Positions 16,473-24,334 of a stretch of DNA of 64,000 nucleotides are shown in pieces. Made by a program: the position numbers and the translations under genes. Source of the DNA: Brevibacillus sp. SYP-B805 (GTDB taxonomy: Bacteria > Bacillota > Bacilli > Brevibacillales > Brevibacillaceae); assembly GCF_011059135.1 (NCBI RefSeq), contig NZ_JAALGD010000014.1, forward strand, positions 57,998 to 121,997. The letters are read 5' to 3'. Each line of letters begins with the position of its first letter. Position 1 is the first letter of the stretch. The notes beneath the pieces were generated by a model that was given only the letters and a program-made list of their open reading frames with translations, made no database searches and was not told where the DNA came from.

Positions 16473-18092
16473 GTGAAAAGGAAGTGGCTTTCTCTTGCGC
16501 TTGGTGCAATCCTGTCGATGTCGGTTTCATTGGCGGCCTGTAGCAATTCCGCGCCAACGCAGGCGCCGCAGGCGGAACCGGCAAAACCTGCCGAACAACC
16601 CGCACCGTCTGCCGCCCAAAAGACCGGCAGCGATACCTTGGTCGTCGCCATCACATCGGACCAGGGAACCCTGGACCCGGCGGTGACGATGGACAACAGC
16701 GCCTGGAAGATTACATATCCAACCTATGAGCGATTGGTCGAGTACGATGGAGCCTCTACCGAGGCAAAACCGGGCTTGGCCAGGGAATGGTCGGTATCGC
16801 CCGACGGACTTCAGTGGACCTTTCAGCTCGAGGAAGGCCACACGTTCGCGGATGGCACGCCGGTCACCGCGGAAGCCGTCAAGTTTACCTTCGACCGGAT
16901 TCTGAAAATCAAGAAGGGGCCGTCGGAGGTGTACAGCGTCATCAAGGAAGTGAAGGTGGAATCTCCGACGAAAGTCACCTTCGTTCTGACCAACAACTTT
17001 CCACCGTTCCTCTCCACCCTGGCGGCCAACTACGGGGGTATCGTCAACCCCAAGGTGAAGGAAAAGGAGCAGAACGGCGATCTGGGTCAAGGCTTTTTGG
17101 CCGGCAATACCATGGGCAGCGGTCCCTATCAGTTGAGCGAGTATAAAAAAGGTGAGTACTTCAAACTGACCGTCAATCCGCACTACAAGAAACAGCCCGC
17201 CATCAAAACGGTCTACTTCAAGATCACCCCGGACCCGACGGCGCAGCGCCTGCAGCTGGAACAGGGCGAAGTGGACATTGCGGAAGGGATTCCGGTGGAG
17301 CAGTTGAAATCGCTGAAAGATTCGGCACAAGGGATCGAGTTGATCCAGAAGCCCAGCCTGTTCGTGGATTACGTCTACATCAACACCTCAAAAGGAAACC
17401 CGGCGCTCCAGAATCCGAAGGTGCGCCAGGCGCTCAGCTATGCAGTGGATTACGAAGGGTTGACGGATGCCGTTCAGGAAGGGTACGCCACCCAGATGCG
17501 CGGACCGATTCCACAGGGGCTCTGGGGACATGACGACAATGCTTTCCAGTACAAGCATGACGTGGAAAAGGCGAAGGCATTGCTGGCCGAAGCGGGCGTA
17601 TCCAATCTGACCCTCGATCTGCTGTATTCCGACAACAAGCCGTGGTGGGAGACGGAAGCATTGAGCCTGCAGGCCTTCTTCGCCGAAATCGGCGTGAAGG
17701 TGAACCTGAAGAAAATCGCGTACGCCACCTCCCGCGAAATGATCGACAAAGGCGAATTCGACCTCTGCCTGGGCGTCTGGAGCCCGGACTTCGGCGATCC
17801 GTACATGTTCATGAACTACTGGTTCGATTCGAAAAACTTCGGGCTGGCCGGCAACCGCGCGTTCTACAAAAATGACAAGGTGGACAGCCTGATCCGCCGG
17901 GCGGCGACGGTTAATGATCAGGCCGAGCGCACCAAGCTCTATCAGGAAGCGCAGAAAATCGTGATTGAAGAAGCGCCGTACATCTATCTCTATCAAAAAG
18001 ATTTCCTGCTGCCTGTCAGCAAGAACCTGAAAGGCTTCGTGTACAATCCGATGCTGGAAGGGATCTATAACGTCCAAGACATGTCCAAATAA
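16473..18092 (+). CDS. dppE: Dipeptide/oligopeptide-binding lipoprotein
   Basis: 539 residues from GTG 16473, which follows CAGGGGGCGAAT. Lipobox LAAC puts the acylated Cys at 23. The SBP_bac_5 (family 5) fold is clear from TLVVAITSDQGTLDPAVTMDN, LAREWSVSPDGLQWTFQLEEG, TFADGTPVTAEAVKFTFDR and VRQALSYAVDYEGL. It binds the peptide outside the cell for DppBCDF. With the VanX-type enzyme upstream, D-Ala-D-Ala or tripeptide from murein is a likely ligand; this is inference. The 62-bp gap before it is AT-rich without a clear terminator. Confidence 0.9.
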   Translation: MKRKWLSLALGAILSMSVSLAACSNSAPTQAPQAEPAKPAEQPAPSAAQKTGSDTLVVAITSDQGTLDPAVTMDNSAWKITYPTYERLVEYDGASTEAKPGLAREWSVSPDGLQWTFQLEEGHTFADGTPVTAEAVKFTFDRILKIKKGPSEVYSVIKEVKVESPTKVTFVLTNNFPPFLSTLAANYGGIVNPKVKEKEQNGDLGQGFLAGNTMGSGPYQLSEYKKGEYFKLTVNPHYKKQPAIKTVYFKITPDPTAQRLQLEQGEVDIAEGIPVEQLKSLKDSAQGIELIQKPSLFVDYVYINTSKGNPALQNPKVRQALSYAVDYEGLTDAVQEGYATQMRGPIPQGLWGHDDNAFQYKHDVEKAKALLAEAGVSNLTLDLLYSDNKPWWETEALSLQAFFAEIGVKVNLKKIAYATSREMIDKGEFDLCLGVWSPDFGDPYMFMNYWFDSKNFGLAGNRAFYKNDKVDSLIRRAATVNDQAERTKLYQEAQKIVIEEAPYIYLYQKDFLLPVSKNLKGFVYNPMLEGIYNVQDMSK

Positions 18093-18113
18093 CCCTGCTG
18101 AAGGAGGACCCTC

Positions 18114-19118
18114 ATGAAGCAACTGATCGCCAAACGCCTGTCGCTGGTCGTGTTCGTCCTGTTCGGCGTGACGCTGCTGACGTTTCTGCTGTCGCACGTC
18201 ATTCCCGGCGACCCGGCGCAAATGATGGTCGGGCAGCGTGCCAATGAGGAAACCCTGCGGGAAGTTCGTCATCAATTGGGCCTGGATCAACCGATCTGGG
18301 TCCAATATTTCACTTATCTGAAAGGGCTTCTTGCAGGCGATTTCGGCCTGTCCATCCGGACCCAAAAACCGGTGATCGACGATCTGCTCACGTTCTTTCC
18401 CGCCACGTTCGAACTGGTGTTCTTCGCTTTTCTGCTGGCCCTGATCGTGGGCATCCCCATCGGTATCCTGTCGGCCGTCAGAAAAGATACGGGCTGGGAT
18501 CATGCGGGGCGCATCTTTTCGATCGCCGGAGTATCCACGCCCGTCTTCTGGAGCGGCTTGGTGGGCATCCTGCTCTGCTATAAAATCCTCGGCATTCTTC
18601 CTTCGGGAGGTCGCCTGGATCTGAATGTGGCGGCGCCGACCAAGATTACGGGCCTGTATGTGCTGGACAGCATCCTCACCGGCAACTGGGCGGCGCTCAA
18701 AAACAGCCTCTGGCATCTGATCCTGCCCACCATCGTGCTTTCCTACGCCCAGTTGGCTGTCATCTCCCGGCAGGTGCGCGCCAGCATGCTGGAAGTGCTG
18801 GGGCAGGAATACATCCGCACGGCGCTGGCCAACGGGATCAGCGGCGCCGTCTTGCTGTTCCGGTACGCGCTGCGCAATGCGCTGATTCCGACGGTCACGG
18901 TCGTCGGCCTTTCCTTTGGCTCGCTGCTGGGCGGAGCGGTTGTCACCGAGACGATTTTTGGCTGGCCGGGGATGGGAAAATACGTGGTCGACTCGATCGC
19001 TTTTCTTGATTTTCCGGCCATCATGGGCTTTACCTTCATCATTGCCGTCGGCTACGTGGTGATCAACCTGCTTGTCGATCTGACCTATTACCTGTTGAAT
19101 CCGCAAATCAGACAGTAA
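18114..19118 (+). CDS. dppB: Dipeptide ABC transporter permease DppB
   Basis: 334 residues preceded by [46 protein letters not shown] is the standard DppB/OppB first helix and periplasmic loop, and QYFTYLKGLLAGDFGLSI and the EAA segment YIRTALANGISGAVLLFRYALRNALIPTVTV follow. Six membrane helices are expected. It pairs with DppC. Confidence 0.92.
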   Translation: MKQLIAKRLSLVVFVLFGVTLLTFLLSHVIPGDPAQMMVGQRANEETLREVRHQLGLDQPIWVQYFTYLKGLLAGDFGLSIRTQKPVIDDLLTFFPATFELVFFAFLLALIVGIPIGILSAVRKDTGWDHAGRIFSIAGVSTPVFWSGLVGILLCYKILGILPSGGRLDLNVAAPTKITGLYVLDSILTGNWAALKNSLWHLILPTIVLSYAQLAVISRQVRASMLEVLGQEYIRTALANGISGAVLLFRYALRNALIPTVTVVGLSFGSLLGGAVVTETIFGWPGMGKYVVDSIAFLDFPAIMGFTFIIAVGYVVINLLVDLTYYLLNPQIRQ

Positions 19119-19130
19119 GGAGGAAAGCCT

Positions 19131-20003
19131 GTGTCCACTGCGCTTGCAGAAGCTTCCGTGAGAAGGCGGACCGTCAACCCGTTCTGGTACAAATTGAAGA
19201 AAAATCCGCTCGCGCTGTTGGGAGCCGGTATTCTGGCCGTCATATTGCTGCTCTCTCTTGCCGCGCCGCTTCTCTCCAGCTATGATCCGACCAAAATCAA
19301 CATCATCGAGCGTTTTGCCCCGCCGAGCGCCAAGCACTGGTTTGGAACGGATGAGGTGGGAAGAGACATCTTCACCCGGATCCTGTACGGGGCCCGGCTC
19401 TCGCTGGGTGTAGGGGCGGCGGTGGTTCTGACGGCCGGCTGCATCGGCACGGTCATCGGGGCGATCTCCGGCTATGTCGGAGGCCGGGTCGACCAGCTGA
19501 TCATGCGGGTGATGGACATGGTGCTCGCGTTTCCTTCCCTGGTGCTGGCCATGGCGGTCGCCGCGACGCTGGGACCCAACCTGCTCAACGCGATGCTGGC
19601 CATCGCCATCGTCAAAATTCCGGTCTATGTCCGCCTGGCGCGGGCGGAAACCCTGGCCGTGCGCGAAAAGCTGTTTGTGCAGGCGGCCGTCACCTTCGGC
19701 ATCCCGGGCTGGCGCATCATTGGGACGCACATCCTTCCCAACGTGGTTTCCCCGGTGATCATCCAGGTCTCCCTGGATATCGGGGACGCCGTGCTGGCGG
19801 TAGCCACCCTGGGATTCCTGGGGCTGGGGGCGCAGCCGCCGACGCCGGAATGGGGAGCCATGATCAGCGTGGGATGGAAATATTTTCTCGATTACTGGTG
19901 GTATCCGGCTTTTCCCGGTCTGTTTCTCTTTCTCGCATCGTGCGGGTTTAATCTGATCGGCGACGGCGTTCGGGACATCCTGGACCCGAAGGCGGCACGC
20001 TAA
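19131..20003 (+). CDS. dppC: Dipeptide ABC transporter permease DppC
   Basis: 290 residues from GTG 19131 with AAGGAGGAAAG upstream. The N-terminal WYKLKKNPLALLGAGI and HWFGTDEVGRDIFTRILYGARLSLGVG are signature DppC/OppC features, and the EAA loop VQAAVTFGIPGWRIIGTHILPNVVSPVI is intact. It forms the channel together with DppB and lies 12 bases downstream of it. Confidence 0.92.
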   Translation: MSTALAEASVRRRTVNPFWYKLKKNPLALLGAGILAVILLLSLAAPLLSSYDPTKINIIERFAPPSAKHWFGTDEVGRDIFTRILYGARLSLGVGAAVVLTAGCIGTVIGAISGYVGGRVDQLIMRVMDMVLAFPSLVLAMAVAATLGPNLLNAMLAIAIVKIPVYVRLARAETLAVREKLFVQAAVTFGIPGWRIIGTHILPNVVSPVIIQVSLDIGDAVLAVATLGFLGLGAQPPTPEWGAMISVGWKYFLDYWWYPAFPGLFLFLASCGFNLIGDGVRDILDPKAAR

Positions 20004-20019
20004 GGAGGGAACAAGACCC

Positions 20020-20985
20020 ATGCTGTTGCAGATAACCGATTTGAGTGTGGAATTTACCACCATGCAGGACAGGATTGAAGCGCTCCATCATGTGTCCCTT
20101 TCCATCGACGAGGGCGAAATCGTCGGCATTGTGGGAGAATCGGGATCGGGGAAATCCGTGACCGCCCTGTCCATCCTGGGATTGTTGGAGAAGAACGCGG
20201 TGATCAAGAGCGGCCGGATTCTCTACCGGGGTACCGATATCCTGAGGCTGGACAAAAAAGAGCTGCAGGCCCTGCGCGGCAAGGAGATCGGCATGGTGTT
20301 TCAGGAGCCGATGACCGCGCTGCATCCCACCATGCGCGTCGGCGACCAGTTGGCGGAGGTGATCGCCCGCCATCGGCAGCTCTCCAGGAAAGAAGCGTAT
20401 GCCCAGGCCGTCAAAAGCCTGGAGGAGGTACATATCCGCGAGCCGGAGATCGTGGCGCGCAAATATCCGTTTGAGTTAAGCGGCGGCATGCGGCAGCGGG
20501 TCGTCATTTCGCTGGCGATGGCGGCTCCGCCTCAGCTCTTGATCTGCGATGAACCGACCACGGCGCTGGATGTGACGATTCAGCACGAGATCCTGAAGCT
20601 GATGAAAGAGCTGTCCGTCAAGCGGGGCACGGCCATCATGCTGATCACCCACGATCTCGGGGTGGTGGCGGAGCTGTGCGATCGGGTGGCGGTGATGTAT
20701 GCCGGGGAGATTGTGGAAACAGGCCGCACGGCGGAGGTGCTGCAAAACCCGGGTCATCCGTATACCCGCGCCTTGATCGGAGCACTGCCGGATCTGGCCG
20801 ACCCTGCGGAGCCGCTGCACGCGATCGGGGGCGAGCTGCCCGATCTGCGCAGCCGGCCGGAGGGCTGTATCTTTGCTGCACGCTGCGCGTCCGTCATCCC
20901 CCCATGCAGGGAAGTCCGTCCGCAGCTGCAGCCCGTGCGGCCGGATCAGGGACACGAACATCAAGTTTCCTGCTGGGTAAGGTGA
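20020..20985 (+). CDS. dppD: Dipeptide ABC transporter ATPase DppD
   Basis: 321 residues. Walker A GESGSGKSV, Q-loop FQEPMTALHPTMRV, signature LSGGMRQRVVISLAM and Walker B LLICDEPTTALD are intact; the C-terminal oligopeptide-transporter tail ends in CIFAARCASVIPPCRE, whose cysteines match the OppD/DppD C-terminal cluster region. It works as a heterodimer with DppF, encoded 4 bases downstream. Confidence 0.92.
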   Translation: MLLQITDLSVEFTTMQDRIEALHHVSLSIDEGEIVGIVGESGSGKSVTALSILGLLEKNAVIKSGRILYRGTDILRLDKKELQALRGKEIGMVFQEPMTALHPTMRVGDQLAEVIARHRQLSRKEAYAQAVKSLEEVHIREPEIVARKYPFELSGGMRQRVVISLAMAAPPQLLICDEPTTALDVTIQHEILKLMKELSVKRGTAIMLITHDLGVVAELCDRVAVMYAGEIVETGRTAEVLQNPGHPYTRALIGALPDLADPAEPLHAIGGELPDLRSRPEGCIFAARCASVIPPCREVRPQLQPVRPDQGHEHQVSCWVR

Positions 20986-20989
20986 GCGT

Positions 20990-21787
20990 ATGAAACCATT
21001 GATTGAACTCAAGGGCGTCCATAAATATTACGGGAAGGGAAAGCAGCGGATTGCGGCCGTCCGCGATGTCACGTTTCAGATTGAAGCCGGGGAAACGTTC
21101 GGCCTGATCGGCGAATCCGGATCGGGAAAAAGCACGCTCGGCAAGATGCTGATTGGCCTGGAGCCGCCGAGCGAAGGGGAGGTGCGCTATGCGGAGAAAG
21201 CGTTGTGGAAAGGCCAGTCGTTCCATCGCCCGCGGCCGGGGGAAATCCAGATCGTCTTCCAGGATCCCCAATCCTCTCTCGATCCGCGCATGCGGGTAAA
21301 AGAGATCATCCTGGAACCGCTGCGGGCCCTGCCCCGCCTGGAACGGCTGGAAAAGGGCGGAGAGGAACGGCTGCACGCCCTGATCAGACGGGTGGGGTTA
21401 AAAGAGGAGCATCTTTCCCGTTACCCCCACGAATTCAGCGGAGGGCAGCGGCAGCGGATCGCCATCGCGCGGGCGCTCATCACCGATCCCGCCTTCGTGA
21501 TTCTGGATGAGCCGACGTCCGCCCTGGATGTATCCGTCCAGGCGCAGGTGCTTAATCTGCTGAAGGAATTGAAGCAAGAGCGCAACCTGACGTATCTGTT
21601 CATCTCCCACAACATGTCGGTGATTCGCTACATGTGCGAACGGATGGCGGTCATGTGCAAGGGGGAAGTGGTGGAAACGGGGACGGCGGACGAGATTTTC
21701 CGCACGCCGTCGCATCCGTACACCCAAACGCTGCTGGCGTCTCTCCCCAGTATTTTTCGAGACAAGCGAGTGGAAGCCAATGTTTAA
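20990..21787 (+). CDS. dppF: Dipeptide ABC transporter ATPase DppF
   Basis: 265 residues with Walker A GESGSGKST, FQDPQSSLDPRMRV, signature FSGGQRQRIAIARAL and Walker B FVILDEPTSALDVSVQ. It is shorter than many DppF proteins because it ends soon after HPYTQTLLASLP and lacks the cysteine-rich tail. Its last bases overlap the start of the regulator gene at 21780, so the regulator is coupled to the operon. Confidence 0.9.
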   Translation: MKPLIELKGVHKYYGKGKQRIAAVRDVTFQIEAGETFGLIGESGSGKSTLGKMLIGLEPPSEGEVRYAEKALWKGQSFHRPRPGEIQIVFQDPQSSLDPRMRVKEIILEPLRALPRLERLEKGGEERLHALIRRVGLKEEHLSRYPHEFSGGQRQRIAIARALITDPAFVILDEPTSALDVSVQAQVLNLLKELKQERNLTYLFISHNMSVIRYMCERMAVMCKGEVVETGTADEIFRTPSHPYTQTLLASLPSIFRDKRVEANV

Positions 21788-22310
21788 CGGAGCGGAAGTC
21801 CGGCAAATTCGCAAGCAAAAACAGCTTACCCTGCAGCAGCTCGCGGAGAAGGCCAATTTAAGCCCGAGCCTGCTGTCGCAAATCGAGCGCGGATTGGTTG
21901 ACCCCACGATCAGCACGTTCTGGAAAATATGTTCCGCGCTGGATGTGCCGATCAATCACTTCTTTGGACCGAAAAATGAAGAGTCTCCCGTCATCCGCAA
22001 GAACGAACACAAGATCATCCAGCTGCGCAATACCAATGTGAAATATCACGTGCTGACCCCGATTCAGGAGGGGAAGATCGAATTCGTGCTGGTGGAAATC
22101 GAGCCGGGACAGACAGTGGTGAATGAGCTGATCTCCCACTCCGGGGAAGAATGCGGCTACGTCCTGAAGGGAGAACTGACCGTCATCCTGGGGGAGCGCG
22201 AGTATCACCTGCGCGAAGGGGACAGCATGGGCTTTAGCAGCAGCAAGCCTCATCGCTTCCTGAATCCCGGCGAGACGGTGTCGCTGTCGATCTGGGCGCG
22301 GGCCACTTGA
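21780..22310 (+). CDS. XRE-family regulator with C-terminal cupin
   Basis: 176 residues. Residues 5-65 are a lambda-repressor-like helix-turn-helix (QLTLQQLAEKANLSPSLLSQIERG), and residues about 105-170 are a cupin_2 barrel (SHSGEECGYVLKGELTVILGE, EGDSMGFSSSKPHRFLNPG). Proteins of this layout repress or activate operons in response to a small ligand held in the cupin. As the last gene of the dipeptidase-Dpp operon, overlapping dppF, it is the likely local regulator. Confidence 0.87.
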   Translation: MFNGAEVRQIRKQKQLTLQQLAEKANLSPSLLSQIERGLVDPTISTFWKICSALDVPINHFFGPKNEESPVIRKNEHKIIQLRNTNVKYHVLTPIQEGKIEFVLVEIEPGQTVVNELISHSGEECGYVLKGELTVILGEREYHLREGDSMGFSSSKPHRFLNPGETVSLSIWARAT

Positions 22311-22411
22311 GGAAAAAGCTCCAATGGCTGATCGCTGTATCCCGCCCCGGGGAAGATCCAGCCGGGATAGGGGAACCAACCATTTCTCCAATATTGGATT
22401 GATAGAGGGGG

Positions 22412-22489
22412 TCAACCCCTGCACCCGGAACATATACTGTGACTGTTTGAAGCATGTCTGGAAAAGGGGTTGATGCATGTGTTCCGGGT
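22412..22489 (+). promoter_or_regulatory. Potential pseudoknot enclosing the start of the glycosyltransferase gene
   Basis: TCAACCCCT (22412-22420) is exactly complementary to AGGGGTTGA (22465-22473), and ACCCGGAACA (22423-22432) to TGTTCCGGGT (22480-22489). The order makes the two helices cross, as in a pseudoknot. The right-hand strands cover the AAGGGG ribosome site and the start codons of the next gene. GGGG-TCAA-CCCC (22407-22418) is an alternative local hairpin. The fold would block translation. Confidence 0.45.
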
Positions 22490-23480
22490 TTTTCACGGTC
22501 CGATTGAACTGGCGGGCCAGATGGGCAGATTGGTCGGCGGCTTGCGGCAGTTTGGCCATCAAGCTATCGGGTTCAACACCTTTCAATCGTACTTGGGGTA
22601 CCGCAACAACATTATCAATACCGATTGGTATGATATGATCCGCCAGTTTGACGCTTTGAAGGATCAGTTTGATATCTTCCACTTTCATTTCAACGGCACC
22701 CTGTTTGAAGATGCACGCGATCTGAAAGAGTTGCACGCGCTGGGGAAAAAGTTCGTCATGCATCATTGGGGCAATGACGTGCGCTTCAAGGCGAAAGCGG
22801 CCCAATTGAGCCCGTATTTGTATGATCTATGCAACCCGTTCACAGATGAGGAGATAGCGGCGCGTCTGGCGAGAAACAGCCAATACATCAAGACGGCCAT
22901 CATCCAGGACCTGGAACTGCTGCCGTATGTGCTGGGGCATTATACGTATGTGTATGTCCTGCCGCTGGCGTTTGACGTGACGGGCACCATTCCGCAGTAC
23001 CCCCGTGTGGATACGCGGGTGCCGCTGATCATCCATGCGCCGACGCAGCCCACTTTCAAAGGAACGGTCTATGTGGAAGATGCCATCCAGCGGCTGCGGC
23101 AGGCAGGGTTCCAATTCGACTATAAACGGATTGAATTCATGAGCAACGCGGAAGCGCTCAGTTACTACAGACAGGCAGACATCGTGATCGATCAGCTCCT
23201 CGTCGGTACCTACGGACTGTTCGCGGTAGAGGCCATGGCGCTCGGAAAGCCCGTCATCTCCTATCTCCGCGAAGATCTTGTCTCAACGTATCCGGCCAAT
23301 CTTCCCATCATCAACGCCAATCCCACAACGCTGTACAACACGTTGATCCCGCTGATCACCGATCCCCTCCTTCGTCATACCACGGGGATCAAAAGCCGTC
23401 AGTACGCAGAACAGCGGCACGATATCCCCATGATCATTCCGCAGCTGCTGGAAATCTATAAAGTCGTCATGTCCACCTAA
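22473..23480 (+). CDS. Glycosyltransferase (GT4-like)
   Basis: About 335 residues; ATG 22473 is taken, but GTG 22479 is better spaced from AAGGGG and cannot be excluded. A GT-B fold is suggested by FHGPIELAGQMGRLVGGLRQFGHQAIGFN at the N-terminus, HHWGNDVRFKAK in the middle, and the donor-binding YRQADIVIDQLLVGTYGLFAVEAMALGKPVISY, with the Glu of the EX7E-like motif in GLFAVEAMALGKP. It probably transfers a sugar to a cell-surface or small-molecule acceptor. It stands alone between the dpp operon and the MarR/MFS pair, followed by a terminator. Confidence 0.75.
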   Translation: MHVFRVFHGPIELAGQMGRLVGGLRQFGHQAIGFNTFQSYLGYRNNIINTDWYDMIRQFDALKDQFDIFHFHFNGTLFEDARDLKELHALGKKFVMHHWGNDVRFKAKAAQLSPYLYDLCNPFTDEEIAARLARNSQYIKTAIIQDLELLPYVLGHYTYVYVLPLAFDVTGTIPQYPRVDTRVPLIIHAPTQPTFKGTVYVEDAIQRLRQAGFQFDYKRIEFMSNAEALSYYRQADIVIDQLLVGTYGLFAVEAMALGKPVISYLREDLVSTYPANLPIINANPTTLYNTLIPLITDPLLRHTTGIKSRQYAEQRHDIPMIIPQLLEIYKVVMST

Positions 23481-23481
23481 A

Positions 23482-23546
23482 GCTGGAAAACCATCTGTGC
23501 TGAAAACCATCTGTGCTGAAAACCATCTGTGCTGAAAACCATCCCG
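23482..23546 (+). repeat. Four tandem 16-bp repeats
   Basis: The unit GCTGAAAACCATCTGT occurs at 23499-23514 and 23515-23530, a 17-bp variant at 23482-23498 and a final unit ending in CCCG at 23531-23546. Each unit contains AAAACCATC, the left arm of the terminator that follows, so the array looks like duplication of half of that terminator. Confidence 0.85.
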
Positions 23547-23566
23547 TTTTATGCGGATGGTTTTTT
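23535..23566 (+). terminator. Terminator after the glycosyltransferase gene
   Basis: AAAACCATCC (23535-23544) pairs with GGATGGTTTT (23555-23564), followed by T. The left arm is the last of four repeated copies. Confidence 0.8.
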
Positions 23567-23715
23567 GTTGGGGTGTGGCTCGAGGAGACATGGAAGTTTT
23601 GTTTCGGATACACCGTTGGGGGGAAGCATGATTCGAACGGATGGGTTCAGCAAGAAATATTGTTCACTAATTAACAAAATTTTATTTTTGGTTTTGTCAA
23701 CTTCTCAATGGGACA

Positions 23716-23745
23716 TTGACGTTTAAAAGCAGAAAGAGATAAAAT
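23716..23745 (+). promoter_or_regulatory. Promoter of the MarR-MFS operon
   Basis: TTGACG (23716-23721) and TAAAAT (23740-23745) are spaced by 18 bp. GTCAA near 23697 and TTGAC at 23716 form an inverted repeat over the -35, a plausible site for the MarR protein. The stretch 23567-23715 otherwise holds nothing I recognise. Confidence 0.5.
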
Positions 23746-23821
23746 ATTTTTGTTTCATAGTAAAGAATTTATCAAACGCGGAAGAAATGTGAGCGATAAA
23801 TCTGAAGGGAGTGCGGCAGCA

Positions 23822-24334
23822 ATGGCTGATCTGACAAAAGAGCTTATCTATGAAATGTACGTAAGGTTGCTGCATCTGAACGAGCAGAAGGCGGATACCG
23901 ATCTTCAAGAATTTTTTCAACAAGCGACCGGAGACCAGTTAAAACTTCTCCCCAAAAATATGACAAGTATCCATGTCATTGACTGTATCGGTCATCATGA
24001 ACCGATCAACAACATTGCCATTGCCAAAAAAATGAATCTGTCCAAAGCAAATGTTACAAAAATCACTTCGAAACTGTTGGAAGCAGACCTTATCAAACGC
24101 TTCCAGTTAACGGACAACAAGAAAGAAGTGTATTTTCGGCTGACGCCAAAAGGAAAGCAAGTGTTTGACATGCACGCGGCGATTCATAAGAGGAAAGAAG
24201 AGCAGTTTTACCGGTTTCTCGATCAATATACGGAGACGGAGCAGCATGCCATTTTAAAATTTCTCCGGGATATGACCATCCGCATCGCGGAGGAGCTGGC
24301 GGAAAGGCAGGGGATGGTAGATGAGGAGCGTTAA
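23822..24334 (+). CDS. MarR-family regulator
   Basis: About 170 residues from ATG 23822, which follows GAAGGGAG; GTG 23789 is the other option. The winged helix is clear: PINNIAIAKKMNLSKANVTKITSKLLEADLIKRFQLTDNKKEVYFRLTPKGK. Long helices on both sides form the dimer interface. It overlaps the efflux gene by 14 bases and very likely represses it, released by a drug or aromatic compound. GC content is lower than in neighbouring genes, as for the efflux gene, so the pair may have arrived together. Confidence 0.85.
   Translation: MADLTKELIYEMYVRLLHLNEQKADTDLQEFFQQATGDQLKLLPKNMTSIHVIDCIGHHEPINNIAIAKKMNLSKANVTKITSKLLEADLIKRFQLTDNKKEVYFRLTPKGKQVFDMHAAIHKRKEEQFYRFLDQYTETEQHAILKFLRDMTIRIAEELAERQGMVDEER

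Noticed and set aside
17388..20063. An 891-codon open frame on the minus strand
   Set aside because: It is antisense to the clear dppE, dppB and dppC genes, is rich in Arg, Gln, His and Asp as expected from reverse reading of GC-rich codons, and has no recognisable domain.
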